A DNA stretch of 64,000 nt from Erinaceus europaeus. Its lineage: Eukaryota; Chordata; Mammalia; Eulipotyphla; Erinaceidae. The notes under the pieces are model-generated. The model saw nothing but the letters and a program-made list of their open reading frames with translations. It was not told the origin of the DNA and searched no databases. The stretch is taken from NCBI RefSeq assembly GCF_950295315.1, contig NC_080177.1:79417435-79481434 (forward strand), written 5' to 3'. Shown piece by piece: positions 20,850 through 31,522 of the stretch. Numbering within the stretch: position 1 is the first letter of the stretch; each line of letters opens with the position of its first letter. Position numbers and translations under genes: made by a program.

Positions 20850-21640
20850 TCAGCTCATGACAGTCGTGTTAAGAAAAGTGCTGGCAAATATAAGTGGAAA
20901 TACCTCCAGCAATACCACCTTGGGTATTAATCCAAAGGACATGAAAACAATAATTCAAAGGGACAGGCACTCCTCTAAGTTCATAGCTGCATTAATCACA
21001 ATAGCCCCCCCCCCAAAAAAAGTGGAAGGGGGCCCAGCAGTGGTGTGCACCGGGTTAAGCACACATAGTACAAAGCGCAAAGATCCTGGTTTGAGGCCCC
21101 AGCTCAACCACCTGCAGTGGGGTCACTTCATAAGTGGGGAAGCAGGTCTGCAGGTGTCTGTCTTTCTCTCCCCCTCTCTCAATTTCTCTCTCTCCTATCC
21201 AACAAAAAAAGAAAGGAAAAAATGGTCTCCAGGAGCAGTGGGCTTGTAGTGCAGGCATGGAGCCCCAGCGATAACCCTGGAGGCAAAAAAAAAAAAAAAG
21301 TGGAAACAACTTAAATACACATTAAAAGATAACTGGACAAGGAAGTTATGGGATATCTGTAATCAAGAATGATGTTATTGCATCCTTTGGGATAAAAAAT
21401 GGATGGAACAAAATTATGAGCTGAAACACAACCAAAGAATGGTTTCCCTCAAATGTGGCATCTACAGAACTGATACACATGAACTTGAAAAAAAATGAAA
21501 GTAAAGAAAGTAGGGTTTTGTAAGAGCTATAGTAGTTATTGTTGGGCATGTGGGGATCCAGAACTCTGGTGGTAGATGCAGTGTGGAACTATACCCTGTA
21601 ATCTTATGATTTTGTAAGCCACCACCAATCACAAATGAAC
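20850..21640 (+). mobile_element. L1 ORF2 end with X-like 3' end
   Basis: ORF2-end sequence (TTGGGTATTAATCCAAAGGA, TTCATAGCTGCATTAATCAC, AAGTTATGGGATATCTGTAA) runs into a 3' UTR ending GATCCAGAACTCTGGTGGTA ... GTGGAACTATACCCTGTAAT, the same terminal block as element X. Split by SINE-C at 21028-21292. Confidence 0.82.
21028..21292 (+). mobile_element. SINE-C nested in L1
   Basis: AAAAAAAGTGGAA flanks at 21015-21027 and 21293-21305. Head GGGCCCAGCAGTGGTGTGC; 3' unit GGAGCAGTGGGCTTGTAGTG. Confidence 0.93.
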
Positions 21641-21824
21641 AAAAATAGCTTGGGGGGAAAAGATGTTTTTTGTGTCTGCTTTTATTAAAAAAAAAAGTTT
21701 AATCCCTCTGGTAGACAGAATTCTAACACAGTCTCTCTTCCCCCCCCCCATTCTTGCCCCTGTGTGCATGTCTGTGTTTTCCCACTTTCTGAAGGTGGCT
21801 GATTTGACCCAGTTAGGCAAGTTC

Positions 21825-22042
21825 CTTTTTTAAAATTTGTATTTATTTATTTATATTAGATTGAGACAGAGAGAAACTGAGAAGGAAGGGGTGATAGAGA
21901 GGGAAAGAGACAGAGAGACACCTGCAGCCCTGCTTCACCACTTGTGAAGCTTTCCCCCTGCAGGTGGGGACCAGGGCCTTGAACCCAGGTCCTTGCACAC
22001 TGTGTTGTGTGCACTTAGCCAGGTGCACCACCGCCTGGCCCC
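21825..22042 (-). mobile_element. SINE-B
   Basis: AGGCAAGTTC duplicated at 21815-21824 and 22043-22052. Head GGGGCCAGGCGGTGGTGCACC on the minus strand. Confidence 0.94.
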
Positions 22043-22067
22043 AGGCAAGTTCTTTAAAAGCAGATCT

Positions 22068-22275
22068 AAGTGGCTGGGCGGTGGCACAAGGACCTGGGTT
22101 TGAGCACCCACACCCACTCCCGTGCTTCCCACCTGCAGGGAGAAGCTTCAGGATCCAGGATCCAGGATCCAGGAAGCAGGTTTGCAGGTGTCTCTTTGTC
22201 TCTCTCCTTCTCTAACTCCCCTCCCCCTTTTAATCTCTCTCTCTGTCTTAACAGAGGGCTGCCAGGAGCATGCTG
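22068..22275 (+). mobile_element. SINE-C, rearranged
   Basis: The tRNA segment between the head and GGACCTGGGTTTGAGC is missing, and the body holds three tandem GGATCCA units (about 22150-22172) where CACAAGTGGTGAAGC is expected. The 3' unit is cut short (GGCTGCCAGGAGCATG). Confidence 0.75.
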
Positions 22276-22293
22276 ACAACCAACCCCCCTAAT

Positions 22294-22295
<2 letters not shown>

Positions 22296-22332
<37 letters not shown>
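22296..22332. repeat. (AC)n microsatellite
   Basis: About 18 AC units. Confidence 0.96.
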
Positions 22333-22333
<1 letters not shown>

Positions 22334-22638
22334 CAGGTTTCAAGGTGAGAGATGGACAAAGTCAGAGAGGGCAGCGTGAGAGGCACTTCCTGAGACAGTG
22401 ACGATCTAACAGTGACGTGTGAGATGACTTGTGGAGGAGACACAGGGAACTGTGTAACAGCTAGAGCAATGAAGAGCAGTCCCAGCAGACAGACCAGAAA
22501 GTGGGAACTGAGTGTGATGATGGAAAGGACCTAGGTTAGGCCAGAGGGAACGTCTTACAGACAGTTTTCATGGGGAGGTGCTATACTGTAAACCAATACC
22601 CCACACCATCATCACCAATAAAGTGTAGAAAGAAAGAA
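22333..22638. other. Spacer
   Basis: Single-copy-looking, with AATAAAGTGTAGAAAG at the right that could be a remnant L1 3' end. Confidence 0.35.
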
Positions 22639-22722
22639 ACACACACACACACACACACAGAAAGAGAGACAGAGAGAGAGACAGAGAGAGAGGAAGGAAG
22701 GAAGGAAGGAAGGAAGGAAAGA
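22639..22722. repeat. Compound (AC)n(GA)n(GGAA)n repeat
   Basis: Three adjacent simple-repeat types, leading into a partial SINE-D. Confidence 0.93.
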
Positions 22723-22780
22723 AGAGGACACAGCATAATCATTATGCAAGAGAAAGACTCTCATGTCTTTCCCATTCAGA
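22722..22780 (+). mobile_element. SINE-D fragment
   Basis: GACACAGCATAATCATTATG and GACTCTCATGTCTTTCC are the SINE-D first half; the second half is absent. Confidence 0.6.
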
Positions 22781-22851
22781 ATTCCTGAGGTGAATCACTC
22801 ACCCTTTCCTTCATTCTAGACATTCAGAAGTCAACCTTAACTCAGCCCTTT

Positions 22852-23062
22852 TTTAAAAAAAATTTTTTATTATCTTTATTTATTGGATAGAAACAGCCAG
22901 AAATTAAGAGGGAAGGGGGTGAGATAGAGAGGGAAAGAGACAGAGAGAGAGAGATCTACAGCCCTGCTTCACCACTCGTGAAGCTTCCCCCCCTGGGGGC
23001 TTGAACATGGGTCCTTGCACACTGTAACGTGCACTCAACCAGGTGCACCACCACCTGGCCCC
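22852..23062 (-). mobile_element. SINE-B
   Basis: AACTCAGCCCTTT is duplicated at 22839-22851 and 23063-23075. A deletion in the body removes the GCAGGTGGGG block. Confidence 0.94.
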
Positions 23063-23152
23063 AACTCAGCCCTTTCTAAATGTTAGTGAAATAGAGCCTA
23101 CAGTTTAGACATACCTGTGCTCACCTGTCACTGCTTCCTAGGAGTCCCATAT

Positions 23153-23350
23153 CCTCGGGCTGGGGAGACTGCATAATGACTGTGCAGAAGACTTCCCCGC
23201 CTGCGGCTCCCAGGACCCAGATTTGATGCCCAGCACCACCATATGGCAGAGGTGAGAAGAGCTCTGGTGTCTCTCTCTCTCCCTCCCTCTCTCTCTCTCC
23301 CTCTCTCTCCTTCCCTCCCCCTCTCTGCCCCTTCTCTCTAAAATAAAAGA
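23153..23350 (+). mobile_element. SINE-D, extended pyrimidine tail
   Basis: GGGGAGACTGCATAATGACT head and AGATTTGATGCCCAGCACCA, then a TCTC-rich tract of about 75 bp and AAAATAAAAG. Confidence 0.8.
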
Positions 23351-23677
23351 TAAAGAAGAAACAAAACAAAAAACTGGAATCACAGTCCTACAATCACAAA
23401 CAACTAAATACTGCTAAAAGTCACAGGAGCTTGGAAGAGACTTCACATTTCCGATGAACCCCCAGCCCTTAAAGTAGCTTGACTGCAGCCTGTGAGGCTG
23501 AGTAGTGCCCAGGCTGTCCACAAGCTGACTTCTAAACCTTGAGAGGAAACGTGTCCACTGCCTTAACCATTAGGTTGCTCCATACTTAGTTCACTGCACA
23601 GAAAGCTGATGCAGTGTCCATTCCCCACTGGCCCCGTCCACCTCTCCCAGATGTCTTTAGCTAGTTAAAAACTAGCT
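23351..23677. other. Spacer
   Basis: No recognised feature. Confidence 0.45.
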
Positions 23678-24275
23678 TTGGACTAGGTGGTGGTGGTGGT
23701 GGCGGTGTGCCCACTAGAGCACACAATTGCCCTGTGTAAGGCATGGCTGAATACAAGCCCCCAGTTCCCACCTGTGGTGGGTGTGGGGGCTTCACAAGTC
23801 ATGAAGCGGGGCTGCAGGTGTCTCTTTTTTTTCTCTCCTGCTCTGTCTCCTTCCCTCTCCATTTCTGTCTCTATACAATTTTTTAATTTTTATTTTAAAA
23901 AGGAAAAAAGGTGCCCCCTGCTCCCTACCTGCAGGGGAGTCGCTTCACAGGTGGTGAAGCAGGTCTGCAGGTGTCTGTCTTTCTCTCCCCCTCTCTGTCT
24001 TCCCCTCCTCTCTCCATTTCTCTCTGTCCTATCCAACAACGAATAGTGTCAACAATGGCAATAATAATAACCACAACGAGGCTACAACAACAAGGGCAAC
24101 AAAAGGGGGAAAAAATGGCCTCCAGGAGCGGTGGATTCATGGTGCAGGCACCGAGCCCAGCAATGACCCTGGAAGGGAAAAAAAAAAAAGAAAAAAAGGG
24201 GGGGGCGCCTGGGAGCAGTGGATTTACTGTGCAGGCACTGAGCCCCAAGAGTAACTCTGAGGATGGATAAATAAA
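23678..24275 (+). mobile_element. Outer SINE-C split by a second SINE
   Basis: Head and body at 23678-23905; a second 3' unit (GGAGCAGTGGATTTACTGTG) at about 24207-24270 is best explained as its displaced end. Confidence 0.65.
23911..24204 (+). mobile_element. Inner 5'-truncated SINE (A-type body plus 3' unit)
   Basis: Begins at CCCTGCTCCCTACCTGCAGG without a tRNA head, continues through a CAA-rich linker and the 3' unit GGAGCGGTGGATTCATGGTG. Confidence 0.75.
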
Positions 24276-24631
24276 TACAAAATAAAAATAGCTTTTTATT
24301 TTGTTATTAATTATGTTTTCTTTTATGCCAATAGGAAACCTCTTCATTTCTCCCCATCTCTTTTTAGTACTTCTTTGTTTGGGGTGTTTACAGAGTGAGT
24401 CAAATCAGCTGCCCACATATTGCTGTTCCAACACAGAAAACTACGAGACATCTACAAAACTCAAGCTCTACAAGACATCTACAGGGCCTGCTTCATGTGT
24501 GATCACTGTCCTCCTCTTTCCTGACCAGGGTGTGGGGCTTCCAAAACACACGGCCATGTTTGCCGTGTAACGGAAAGATGCAAACCTCAACAACAACCCA
24601 CTGCTGGGCTGCTGAGTACGGCAATGGCAGG
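24276..24631. other. Spacer
   Basis: AT-rich start then single-copy-looking sequence. The frame from 24301 has no recognisable domain. Confidence 0.45.
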
Positions 24632-25113
24632 GAATGGGGAGATGGCATGATTTATTTTTAAATTTTATTTATTTAATTATTTATTTTTAAAAATTATTTT
24701 ATTTATTTATTTATTCCCTTTTGTTGCCCTTGTTGTTTTATTGTTGTGGTTATTATTGTTGTCATCGTTGTTGGATAGGACAGAGAGAAATGGAGAGAGG
24801 AGGGGAAGACAGAGAGGGGGAGAGAAAGACAGACATCTGCAGACCTGCTTCACCGCCTGTGAAGCAACTCCTCAGCAGGTGGGGAGCCGGGGGCTCGAAC
24901 TGGGATCCTTAATCTGGTTCTTTCACTTTGCGCCACTTGTGCTTAACCCACTGCGCTACCGCCCGGCTCCCAATGGCATGACTTTTATGCAAAAAGTCTT
25001 CATGCCTGAAGCTCTGAGGTCCCAGGTTCAATCCCTAGCGCCCAAGCTAGAGCTGAGCAGTGCTCTGGTATCTCTCTCTCTTTGTCTGTATTCCTCTCAT
25101 AAAAAAAAAAAAT
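24632..25113 (+). mobile_element. SINE-D interrupted by SINE-A
   Basis: The head GGGGAGATGGCATGA stops at 24650 and resumes at 24973 (ATGGCATGACTTTTATGC ... GTCCCAGGTTCAATCC ... AGAGCTGAGCAGTGCTCTGG). Confidence 0.92.
24651..24972 (-). mobile_element. SINE-A nested in SINE-D
   Basis: ATGGCATGA, SINE-D sequence, is duplicated at 24642-24650 and 24973-24981. The tail is an AT-rich stretch over 60 bp long. Confidence 0.94.
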
Positions 25114-25730
25114 GACTTATCTGGGCAGACGACCTCACCAATGCACCCTGGAACCTCCCCTCGCCAGACCCCTAACCCACTGGGGAAAGACAGAAACAAG
25201 TTGGGAGTATGGATCCACCTGCCAACGCCCATGTCCAGCAGAGAAGCCATTACAGAAGCCAGACCTTCCACCTTCTGCTCCCCATAATGAATTTTGGTCC
25301 ATGCTCCCAGAGGGATAAAAAGTGGGGACTCGGGGGTGGAGCAGTAGCGCAGCAAGTTAAGCGCACGTGGTGCAAAGCATAATAACCGGCATAAGGATCC
25401 CAGTTCAGGCCCCCAGCTCCCCAACTGCAGGGAAGTCGCTTCACAGGCAGTGAAGCAGGTCTGCAGGTGTCTCTCTTTCTCTCCCCCCCTGTCTATTTCT
25501 TTCTATCCTATCCTAACAACAACGACATCATCAACAACAACAATAATAACTACAACAATAAAACAACAAGGGAAATAAAAGGGGGAAAAAAGTGGGGATG
25601 CTTCCAATGGAGGGATGGGACAGGGCACTCTGGTGGTGAGAACTGTGTGGAATTGTACCCCTGTTATCTTACAATCTTGTTAATCCTTACTGAATCACTA
25701 ATAAAAAATAATAAATAATAAATTTTATAA
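25114..25730 (+). mobile_element. Element X interrupted by SINE-A
   Basis: Left part from GACGACCTCACCAATGCACC to 25328; right part 25587-25730 with CTCTGGTGGTGAGAACTGTG and ACTGAATCACTAATAAAAAA. Confidence 0.9.
25329..25586 (+). mobile_element. SINE-A nested in element X
   Basis: AAAAAGTGGGGA flanks at 25317-25328 and 25587-25598. The B box is damaged (AGTTCAGGCCC). Confidence 0.94.
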
Positions 25731-26089
25731 AGTTCATATGTCAACAGCAGAAATTTCTTCCAAGCCTGATGAAGAACCACTTCACATGTCTCCTAAGTTC
25801 AGCAAATTTTGAACCTCTGGAATAAAAAGCCTAAAGAAGGAATGTGAAGGAATGTGCATGGGCTGACAGGACACCCACTCTGCACAGGGACCAGGCCCCA
25901 CTTGGTAGCCAAGATTGCTGCTGGGGCTATAGCAGCCTGGCAAGGAGTAACGCTTAGTGCCAAGCACTGGGTGGAGGGAACAGAAAGAGCAGAGCATGGA
26001 GCGGCCCCCTCCCCTCAGCCTGGCGCCACAGTGACAGGAGTCTGGCAGAGCTTTGAGTCCATTCGATCTCACTTGAGAACGGGCAATGT
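25731..26089. other. Spacer
   Basis: No repeat recognised; the left edge of the following L1 is not sharp. Confidence 0.4.
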
Positions 26090-26705
26090 CCAGCATTCCT
26101 CTCCTGGGCATATTTCCAAAGGAAATAAACACACCCATCCAAAGAGATCTCTGTGCACCAGTGTTCACAGCAGCACAATGTCTAACAGTCCAAACTTGGA
26201 AGCAACCCAGGTGTCCAACAACAGACAAGTGGCTGAATAAGTTATGGTCTCTATACACAATGGAATACTACTCAGCTATTAAAAATGCTGAATCCGGGAG
26301 TCAGGCAGTAGCACAATGGGTTAAGCGCATGTGACACAAAGCGCAAGGACCGGGCATAAGGATCCCAGTTCGAGCCCCCGGCTCCCCACCTGCAGGGGAG
26401 TCACTTCACGGGCGGTGAAGCAGGTCTGCAGGTGTCTCTCTTTCTTGCCCCCTGTCTTCCCTTCCTCTCTCCATTTCTCTCTGTTCTATCCAATGACAAC
26501 AACAATAACAATAACAATAATAACTACAACAACAATAAGAAACAAGGGCAACAAAAGGGAAAATAAATAAATAATTAAAAAATACTGAATCCACCTTTTT
26601 CACCTCCACTTGGATGGAGCTTGAAGGAATCATGTGAAGTTGAGATAAGCCAGAGAGAGAAAGATAAATAGGGGATGATCCCACTCATAGACAGAAGATG
26701 AGCTT
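26090..26705 (+). mobile_element. L1 ORF2 C-terminal fragment, interrupted by SINE-A
   Basis: Translation includes WKQPRCPTT and [10 protein letters not shown], diagnostic of the L1 ORF2 C-terminus. After the SINE-A it resumes with TGGAGCTTGAAGGAATCATG and the start of the 3' UTR. The remainder of L1 is absent. Confidence 0.92.
26296..26577 (+). mobile_element. SINE-A nested in L1
   Basis: AAAAATGCTGAATCC (26281-26295) and AAAAATACTGAATCC (26578-26592) form a 15-bp TSD with one change. Confidence 0.95.
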
Positions 26706-27395
26706 TTTACCCAGGACTCTGCCCCCCTCAGCTTTGTCCAGCTGTGTGTCCTCCACCCCGTCCAGCTGCCTCCTTCTGCCTCTCACGTGCCTGCCTTTCC
26801 CCTTCTGCAAACTGCTTTCCAGCCAGGGTCCAACTAGGGTTCCATTTCAGCCCAACAAACATTCCCTGGGTGCCAGGGCTACATAAGGTCTGTGCTTGCT
26901 GCCGGAGACTCCAGGCTGAGCAGGCTAGAGCCCAGACCCAGGGGCCTGCTGTCACACGGGCACAGTTCCACCCTGGCCCCTCCCAGAGATTCTCACTTTC
27001 ATCTTGCTCCTCCCTCCGCTCTGCCCTCCACAGGCCACTGTGTCCCCAAGACACTTCATATGCCAGCCAATGGGCTCAGGGGCAGGCATCTACTTCCAGC
27101 TAACTTTTCACATCAGGGAGATTCTCGTGTTCTACTCAAGGCTTAGACTTTAGAGGTGCTATTAATGGTCTAGGGCACACAGCTCAGAAAGGGCGCAGCT
27201 GGCAGCCTCCCGGATGTCCTGCCGCCATCCCACCCCCAGGCTCAACTTGTGCTGTTTCACTTGCTGCCTTCACCCAAACTTGCCATCTGACAGCCCACAC
27301 TCAGAACAAAACAGAGAGAGACCAGGAGTGAGAGACACAGACTCTACCTCAGGCTTCACAATTCACCCACAGCACCACCACCTGGGCCAGAACTT
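26706..27395. other. Repeat-poor, C-rich stretch
   Basis: Nearly 700 bp of single-copy-looking, GC-richer sequence. Frames on both strands lack recognisable domains. Confidence 0.45.
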
Positions 27396-27508
27396 TGTCT
27401 ATTCTTTTTGTCGTACGGCGCAGCTGCTGATACATGGGTACAATTTCATATCACCCCCAACATCAGTTCTTTTCCATCATGAACTAGGACCCCAGAGCCC
27501 CCACCCCC

Positions 27509-27571
<63 letters not shown>

Positions 27572-27704
27572 GCCCCTTCCTCCCATTCTCCCCCAGAGTG
27601 CTTTGCGGCAGTACACCTCCTCCAGTCCATATTTCGCTCCGCATTTCCCTTTTCTGTCCTTATTTTTCATCTTCTGTCTATGAGTGAGATCATCCCCTAT
27701 TTAT
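27396..27704 (-). mobile_element. L1 3' UTR fragment
   Basis: The reverse complement reads GATGATCTCACTCATAGACA near its 5' edge, then GCAAAGCACTCTGGGGGAGA and ATGATGGAAAAGAACTGATG, the L1 3' UTR order. It contains a (CA)n array at 27511-27567. Confidence 0.82.
27511..27567. repeat. (CA)n microsatellite in L1 3' UTR
   Basis: About 28 CA units at the position of the G/T-rich block in other L1 3' UTR copies. Confidence 0.96.
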
Positions 27705-27992
27705 CTTTTTTTATTAAGGTATTTATTTATTTACTCATTCCCTTTTGTTGCCCTTGTTGTCTTATTGTTGTAGTTATTGTTGTTATTGATGTCATCATTG
27801 TTGGATAGGACAGAGAGAAATGGAGAAGACAGAGAAGGGGAGAGAAAGAGAGACACCTGCAGACCTGCTTCACCGCCTGTGAAGCGACTCCCTCTACAGG
27901 TGGGGAGCCGGGGGCTCGAACCGGGATCCTTACTCCAGTCCTTGCACTTTGCACCACCTGTGCTTAACCCTGTGCGCTACCACCCAACTCCC
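27705..27992 (-). mobile_element. SINE-A
   Basis: Reverse copy with head GGGAGTTGGGTGGTAGCGCA. It sits at the truncated edge of the L1 fragment. Confidence 0.93.
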
Positions 27993-28150
27993 TTCTCTCT
28001 CCCTATCTCTCCTCCCTTCTCAATTTCTGTCCTATCAACTAAAAATACATTAAAAAGGAAAAAAAAAAAAGGCCAGCTGGAGTGGTGGATTCGTAGTGCA
28101 AGCACTGAGCCCTAGTGATAACCCTAGTGGTAAAATAAAATAAAATAAAA
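27993..28150 (+). mobile_element. SINE-C 3' half
   Basis: Starts in the pyrimidine tract (TTCTCTCTCCCTATCTCTCC), then the 3' unit GGAGTGGTGGATTCGTAGTG and an (AAAAT)n tail. No head is present. Confidence 0.75.
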
Positions 28151-28179
28151 CAAAGAGAAATGGAAGGAAGAGATATAAA

Positions 28180-28224
<45 letters not shown>

Positions 28225-28349
28225 AGCACTGCTTCACCACTTGTGAAACTCCCCCTTTCCATCCATGTAGATGGGAACCGGGGTCTTGAACCAGGGTCCT
28301 TGCACATGGTAATAAGCACTTGACCAGGAACACCACCAACCGGTCCCCA
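28151..28349 (-). mobile_element. SINE-B with (GA)n expansion
   Basis: Head on the minus strand GGGGACCGGTTGGTGGTG. A (GA) run at about 28184-28218 replaces the usual pyrimidine tract. Confidence 0.85.
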
Positions 28350-28362
28350 ACAGGAAGCATTT

Positions 28363-28597
28363 TCTTTTCTTTTTTCCCCTTAATTTATTTTTATGTGTTT
28401 ATCTATCATTGGCTAGAGGCAGAGAAAAATTGAGAGAGGAGGGGAGATAGAGAGGAAAGAGACAGAGAGACACCTGCAGCCCTGCTTCACCACTCGGGAA
28501 GCTCTTCCCTGCAGGGCAGATGGGCACCAGGGCCTTAAAGCTGGTTCCTTGGGCAGTGTAATGTGTGCACTTAACCTGAACGCCAGTGCCTGGCCCT
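28363..28597 (-). mobile_element. SINE-B
   Basis: AGGAAGCATTT duplicated at 28352-28362 and 28598-28608. Confidence 0.94.
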
Positions 28598-28608
28598 AGG
28601 AAGCATTT

Positions 28609-29134
28609 CCAAGACAAACCTTTGTTAGGTTTAACCTCTGGGGGCTGGGGCTTCTTTGGCACCCATCATGGACTTGTTCTTAAAGTCTTTAGAGGGCTGG
28701 GTCACAGGGCCACTTACTAGATGCAGAACACAACTGATGGCAGGAAGTGCTGGGTGAGAGAGAGGTCATCTTTGGTTAATCCGCCCTATCAGAGCCTTTT
28801 CTTTGCTCTGCTGGAATTCCTCAGCTGTTGTGGGAGGAATGTGTTCCTGTGGGTTGGGCCCCACCACAATGGCTGGCTGTTTGTTTGTGAAGGCTGGGTT
28901 TCCTTCTAGCTTCAAGGCTCTCTCTGTGGTGGGTGATGTAATGATCCCTTTCCCACATAGGGAAAAACACACCAGCTTCTTTCCATGGGATGCAGACAAT
29001 TTCAAAGAAAGACATGACTTAGGACAGGTCCAGGGCTTTGGAGTTGGGTCAGACAGGTTCTCTGCCTCCCCATCGCCCCCCACCCCACATGACTCAGAGA
29101 AAGAGAGGTTCTTGCAGCTGTGGTAAGAGGGCAG
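28609..29134. other. Spacer
   Basis: About 525 bp with no recognised repeat; frames on both strands unsupported. Confidence 0.45.
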
Positions 29135-29193
29135 ACAGACCCAAAGGCTCACGTCCTCAGAGCCCTGCTCCACTGGGGAAAGACGAACAGGCT

Positions 29194-29227
<34 letters not shown>

Positions 29228-29312
29228 CCACCTGCCAATGTCCACGTCCAGCAGAGAAGCGATTACAGAAGCCAGAACTCCCACCTTTGGCAACTGATAA
29301 AAGAATTTGGTG

Positions 29313-29609
29313 GGGGCAGACGGCGGCACACTTGGTTAAGCATACATACTATTACTAAGCACAAGAACCTACACAAGAATCCGGGTTTGAGCCCCTGGCT
29401 CCCCACCTGAATGGAGGAAGCTTCCCAAGTGGTGAAGCAGGTCTGCAGGTCTCTATCTTTCTGTCTCCCCCTCCCCTCTCAATTTCTCTCTATCCTATTC
29501 AATAAAATGAAAAAACAAAAAAAGGCCACCAGGAGCAGTGGATTTGTAGCACTGAGCCCCAGTGATAACCCTGGAGGCAAACAAATAAATAAATAAAAAT
29601 TAATAAATT
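29313..29609 (+). mobile_element. SINE-C nested in element X
   Basis: Head GGCAGACGGCGGCACACTTGG, B box GGTTTGAGCCCC, 3' unit GGAGCAGTGGATTTGTAGCA, (AAAT)n tail. Confidence 0.9.
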
Positions 29610-29711
29610 GAACCATACTCCAGGAGGGATAAAGAATAGGGAAGCTTCTAACAGAGGGGATGGGACACAGAACTCTGGGAACTGGTGAAAACTGTATGGA
29701 GTTATACCCTT

Positions 29712-29999
29712 TCTTTTTCTAATATTTATTATTTTTTATTTATTCCCTTTTGTTGCCCTTGTTGTTTTATTGTTGTAGTTATTATTGTTGTTGTAGTTGT
29801 TGGATAGGACAGAGAGAAATGGAGAGAGGAGGGGAAGACAGAGAGGAGGAGAGAAAGACAGACACCTGCAGACCTGTTTCACCACCTGTGAAGCAACTCC
29901 CCTGCAGGTGGGGAGCCGGGGTTCAAACCGGGATCCTTATGCCGGTCCTTGTGCTTTGCGCCACCTGCGCTTAACCCGCTGTGCTACAGCCCGACTCCC
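29712..29999 (-). mobile_element. SINE-A nested in element X
   Basis: GAGTTATACCCTT, X 3'-end sequence, is duplicated at 29699-29711 and 30000-30012. Confidence 0.95.
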
Positions 30000-30070
30000 G
30001 AGTTATACCCTTATTACCTTAGAATCTGATTAATCATTATTAAATCACTAATTAAAAATACCTTAAAAGG

Positions 30071-30417
30071 AGAGAGCAGAGGGACAGGGGGATGTAAGCA
30101 CCCCATTCCTGCTAAACCCCAGCTTCTGCCTTAGGTCAGGGTGTTCAAATACAGACTGGAAGCCCTCACCTTCCCCCGCCCCAGACTTTGTGCTGCAATG
30201 TGTCCCTGGGAGAGCCTGGGAATTCTCATTTCTACCAGACTCCAGGGTGATGTGGCTGCCACGATTCCAGGGCTGATCCTCTGAGGAGCCAGCGCCTCAG
30301 ATTCTGTCTCTCACGGGACAGGTGACACGCTCTGCCTGTGAGGCTGGCACGGCAACCTGCCGTCAGCCAGGAAGGCCACAGGATGGAGTCGCCTTTTTTT
30401 CACATCACCCCACTCAG

Positions 30418-30419
<2 letters not shown>
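30071..30419. other. Spacer
   Basis: No recognised feature. Confidence 0.45.

Positions 30420-30451
<32 letters not shown>
30420..30451. repeat. (GT)n microsatellite
   Basis: About 16 GT units. Confidence 0.96.
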
Positions 30452-30452
<1 letters not shown>

Positions 30453-30453
<1 letters not shown>

Positions 30454-30590
30454 TGTGCTGGGTGGTAGGCGTGACCAGGACCTGGGTCAAGGACCCGGTC
30501 TCCAGCCCCCAGTCCTTAGCTGTGGTGGTGGTGGTGGTGGGGAATGTTTCATGACTGGTGAAGTTTACTGTAGTTTTCCCTCTCTCTAAG
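30453..30590 (+). mobile_element. SINE-B, diverged
   Basis: GTGCTGGGTGGTAGGCGTGA head, AGCCCCCAGTCCTTAGC and a (GGT)n run at about 30522-30541 in the body. Confidence 0.6.
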
Positions 30591-30635
30591 TTTTGTTAGT
30601 GATTTAGTATTGATTTGCAAAATTACCATCCAAAA

Positions 30636-30913
30636 GGGAGTCCGGAGGTGGTGCAGTGGGTTAAGCTCATGTGGCTCAAAGCGCAAGGACGGGCATAAGG
30701 ATCCCGGTTCGAGCCCCCGGCTCCCCACCTGCAGGGGAGTCGCTTTACAGGCGGTGAAGCAGGTCTGCAGGTGTCTGTCTTTCTCTCCCCCTCCCTGTCT
30801 TCCCCTCCTCTCTCCATTTCTCTCTGTCGTATCCAGCAACAAAGATATCAATAACAACAACAACTACAAAAATAAAACAAGGGCAACAAAAGGGAATAAA
30901 TAAGTATTTTTTT
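30636..30913 (+). mobile_element. SINE-A copy 1 of tandem trio (S1)
   Basis: Head GGGAGTCCGGAGGTGGTGCA. Its tail carries the diagnostic TCGTATCCAGCAACAAAG. AAATTACCA lies on both sides. Confidence 0.95.
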
Positions 30914-30929
30914 AAAAAATTACCAGATA

Positions 30930-31204
30930 GGGAGTCGGGCTGTAGCGCAGCGGGTTAAGCGCAGGGGGCGCAAAGCACAAGGACCGGCATAAGGATCCCG
31001 GTTCGAGCCCCCGGCTCCCCACCTGCAGGGGAGTCGCTTCACAGGCGGTGAAGCAGGTCTGCAGGTGTCTGTCTTTCTCTCCCCCTCCCTGTCTTCCCCT
31101 CCTCTCTCCATTTCTCTCTGTCGTATCCAGCAACAAAGATATCAATAACAACAACAACTACAAAAATAAAACAAGGGCAACAAAAGGGAATAAATAAGTA
31201 TTTT
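30930..31204 (+). mobile_element. SINE-A copy 2 of tandem trio (S2), hybrid
   Basis: Its head (GGGCTGTAGCGCAGCGGG, CAAAGCACAAGGACCGG) matches copy 3; from the B box on (GAGCCCCCGG, CCCCCTCCCTG, TCGTATCCAGCAACAAAG) it matches copy 1. The switch lies between about 30984 and 31006. Confidence 0.93.
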
Positions 31205-31222
31205 AAAAAAAATTACCAGATA

Positions 31223-31522
31223 GGGAGTTGGGCTGTAGCGCAGCGGGTTAAGCGCAGGTGGCGCAAAGCACAAGGACCGGCATAAGGATCCCGGTTCGAA
31301 CCCCGGCTCCCCACCTGCAGGGGAGTCGCTTCACAGGTGGTGAAGCAGGGCTGCAGGTGTCTGTCTTTCTCTCCCCTTCCCTGTCTTCCCCTCCTCTCTC
31401 CATTTCTCTCTGTCCTATCCAACAACGACGACAACAACAATAATAACTACAACAATAAAACAACAAGGGCAACACAAGGGAATAAATAAATAAAATAAAA
31501 TATTAAAAAAAATTTTTTTTTT
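31223..31522 (+). mobile_element. SINE-A copy 3 of tandem trio (S3)
   Basis: Head GGGAGTTGGGCTGTAGCGCA. Private variants are GTTCGAACCCCGG, CACAGGTGGTG, GCAGGGCTG and the common tail TCCTATCCAACAACGACG. Confidence 0.95.

Larger units (their letters stand above)
29135..30070 (+). mobile_element. Element X carrying two SINEs
   Basis: X pieces at 29135-29312, 29610-29711 and 30000-30070 join in consensus order. A (GT)n run of about 26 bp sits where other copies have GGGGGTGTGGATCC. Confidence 0.9.
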
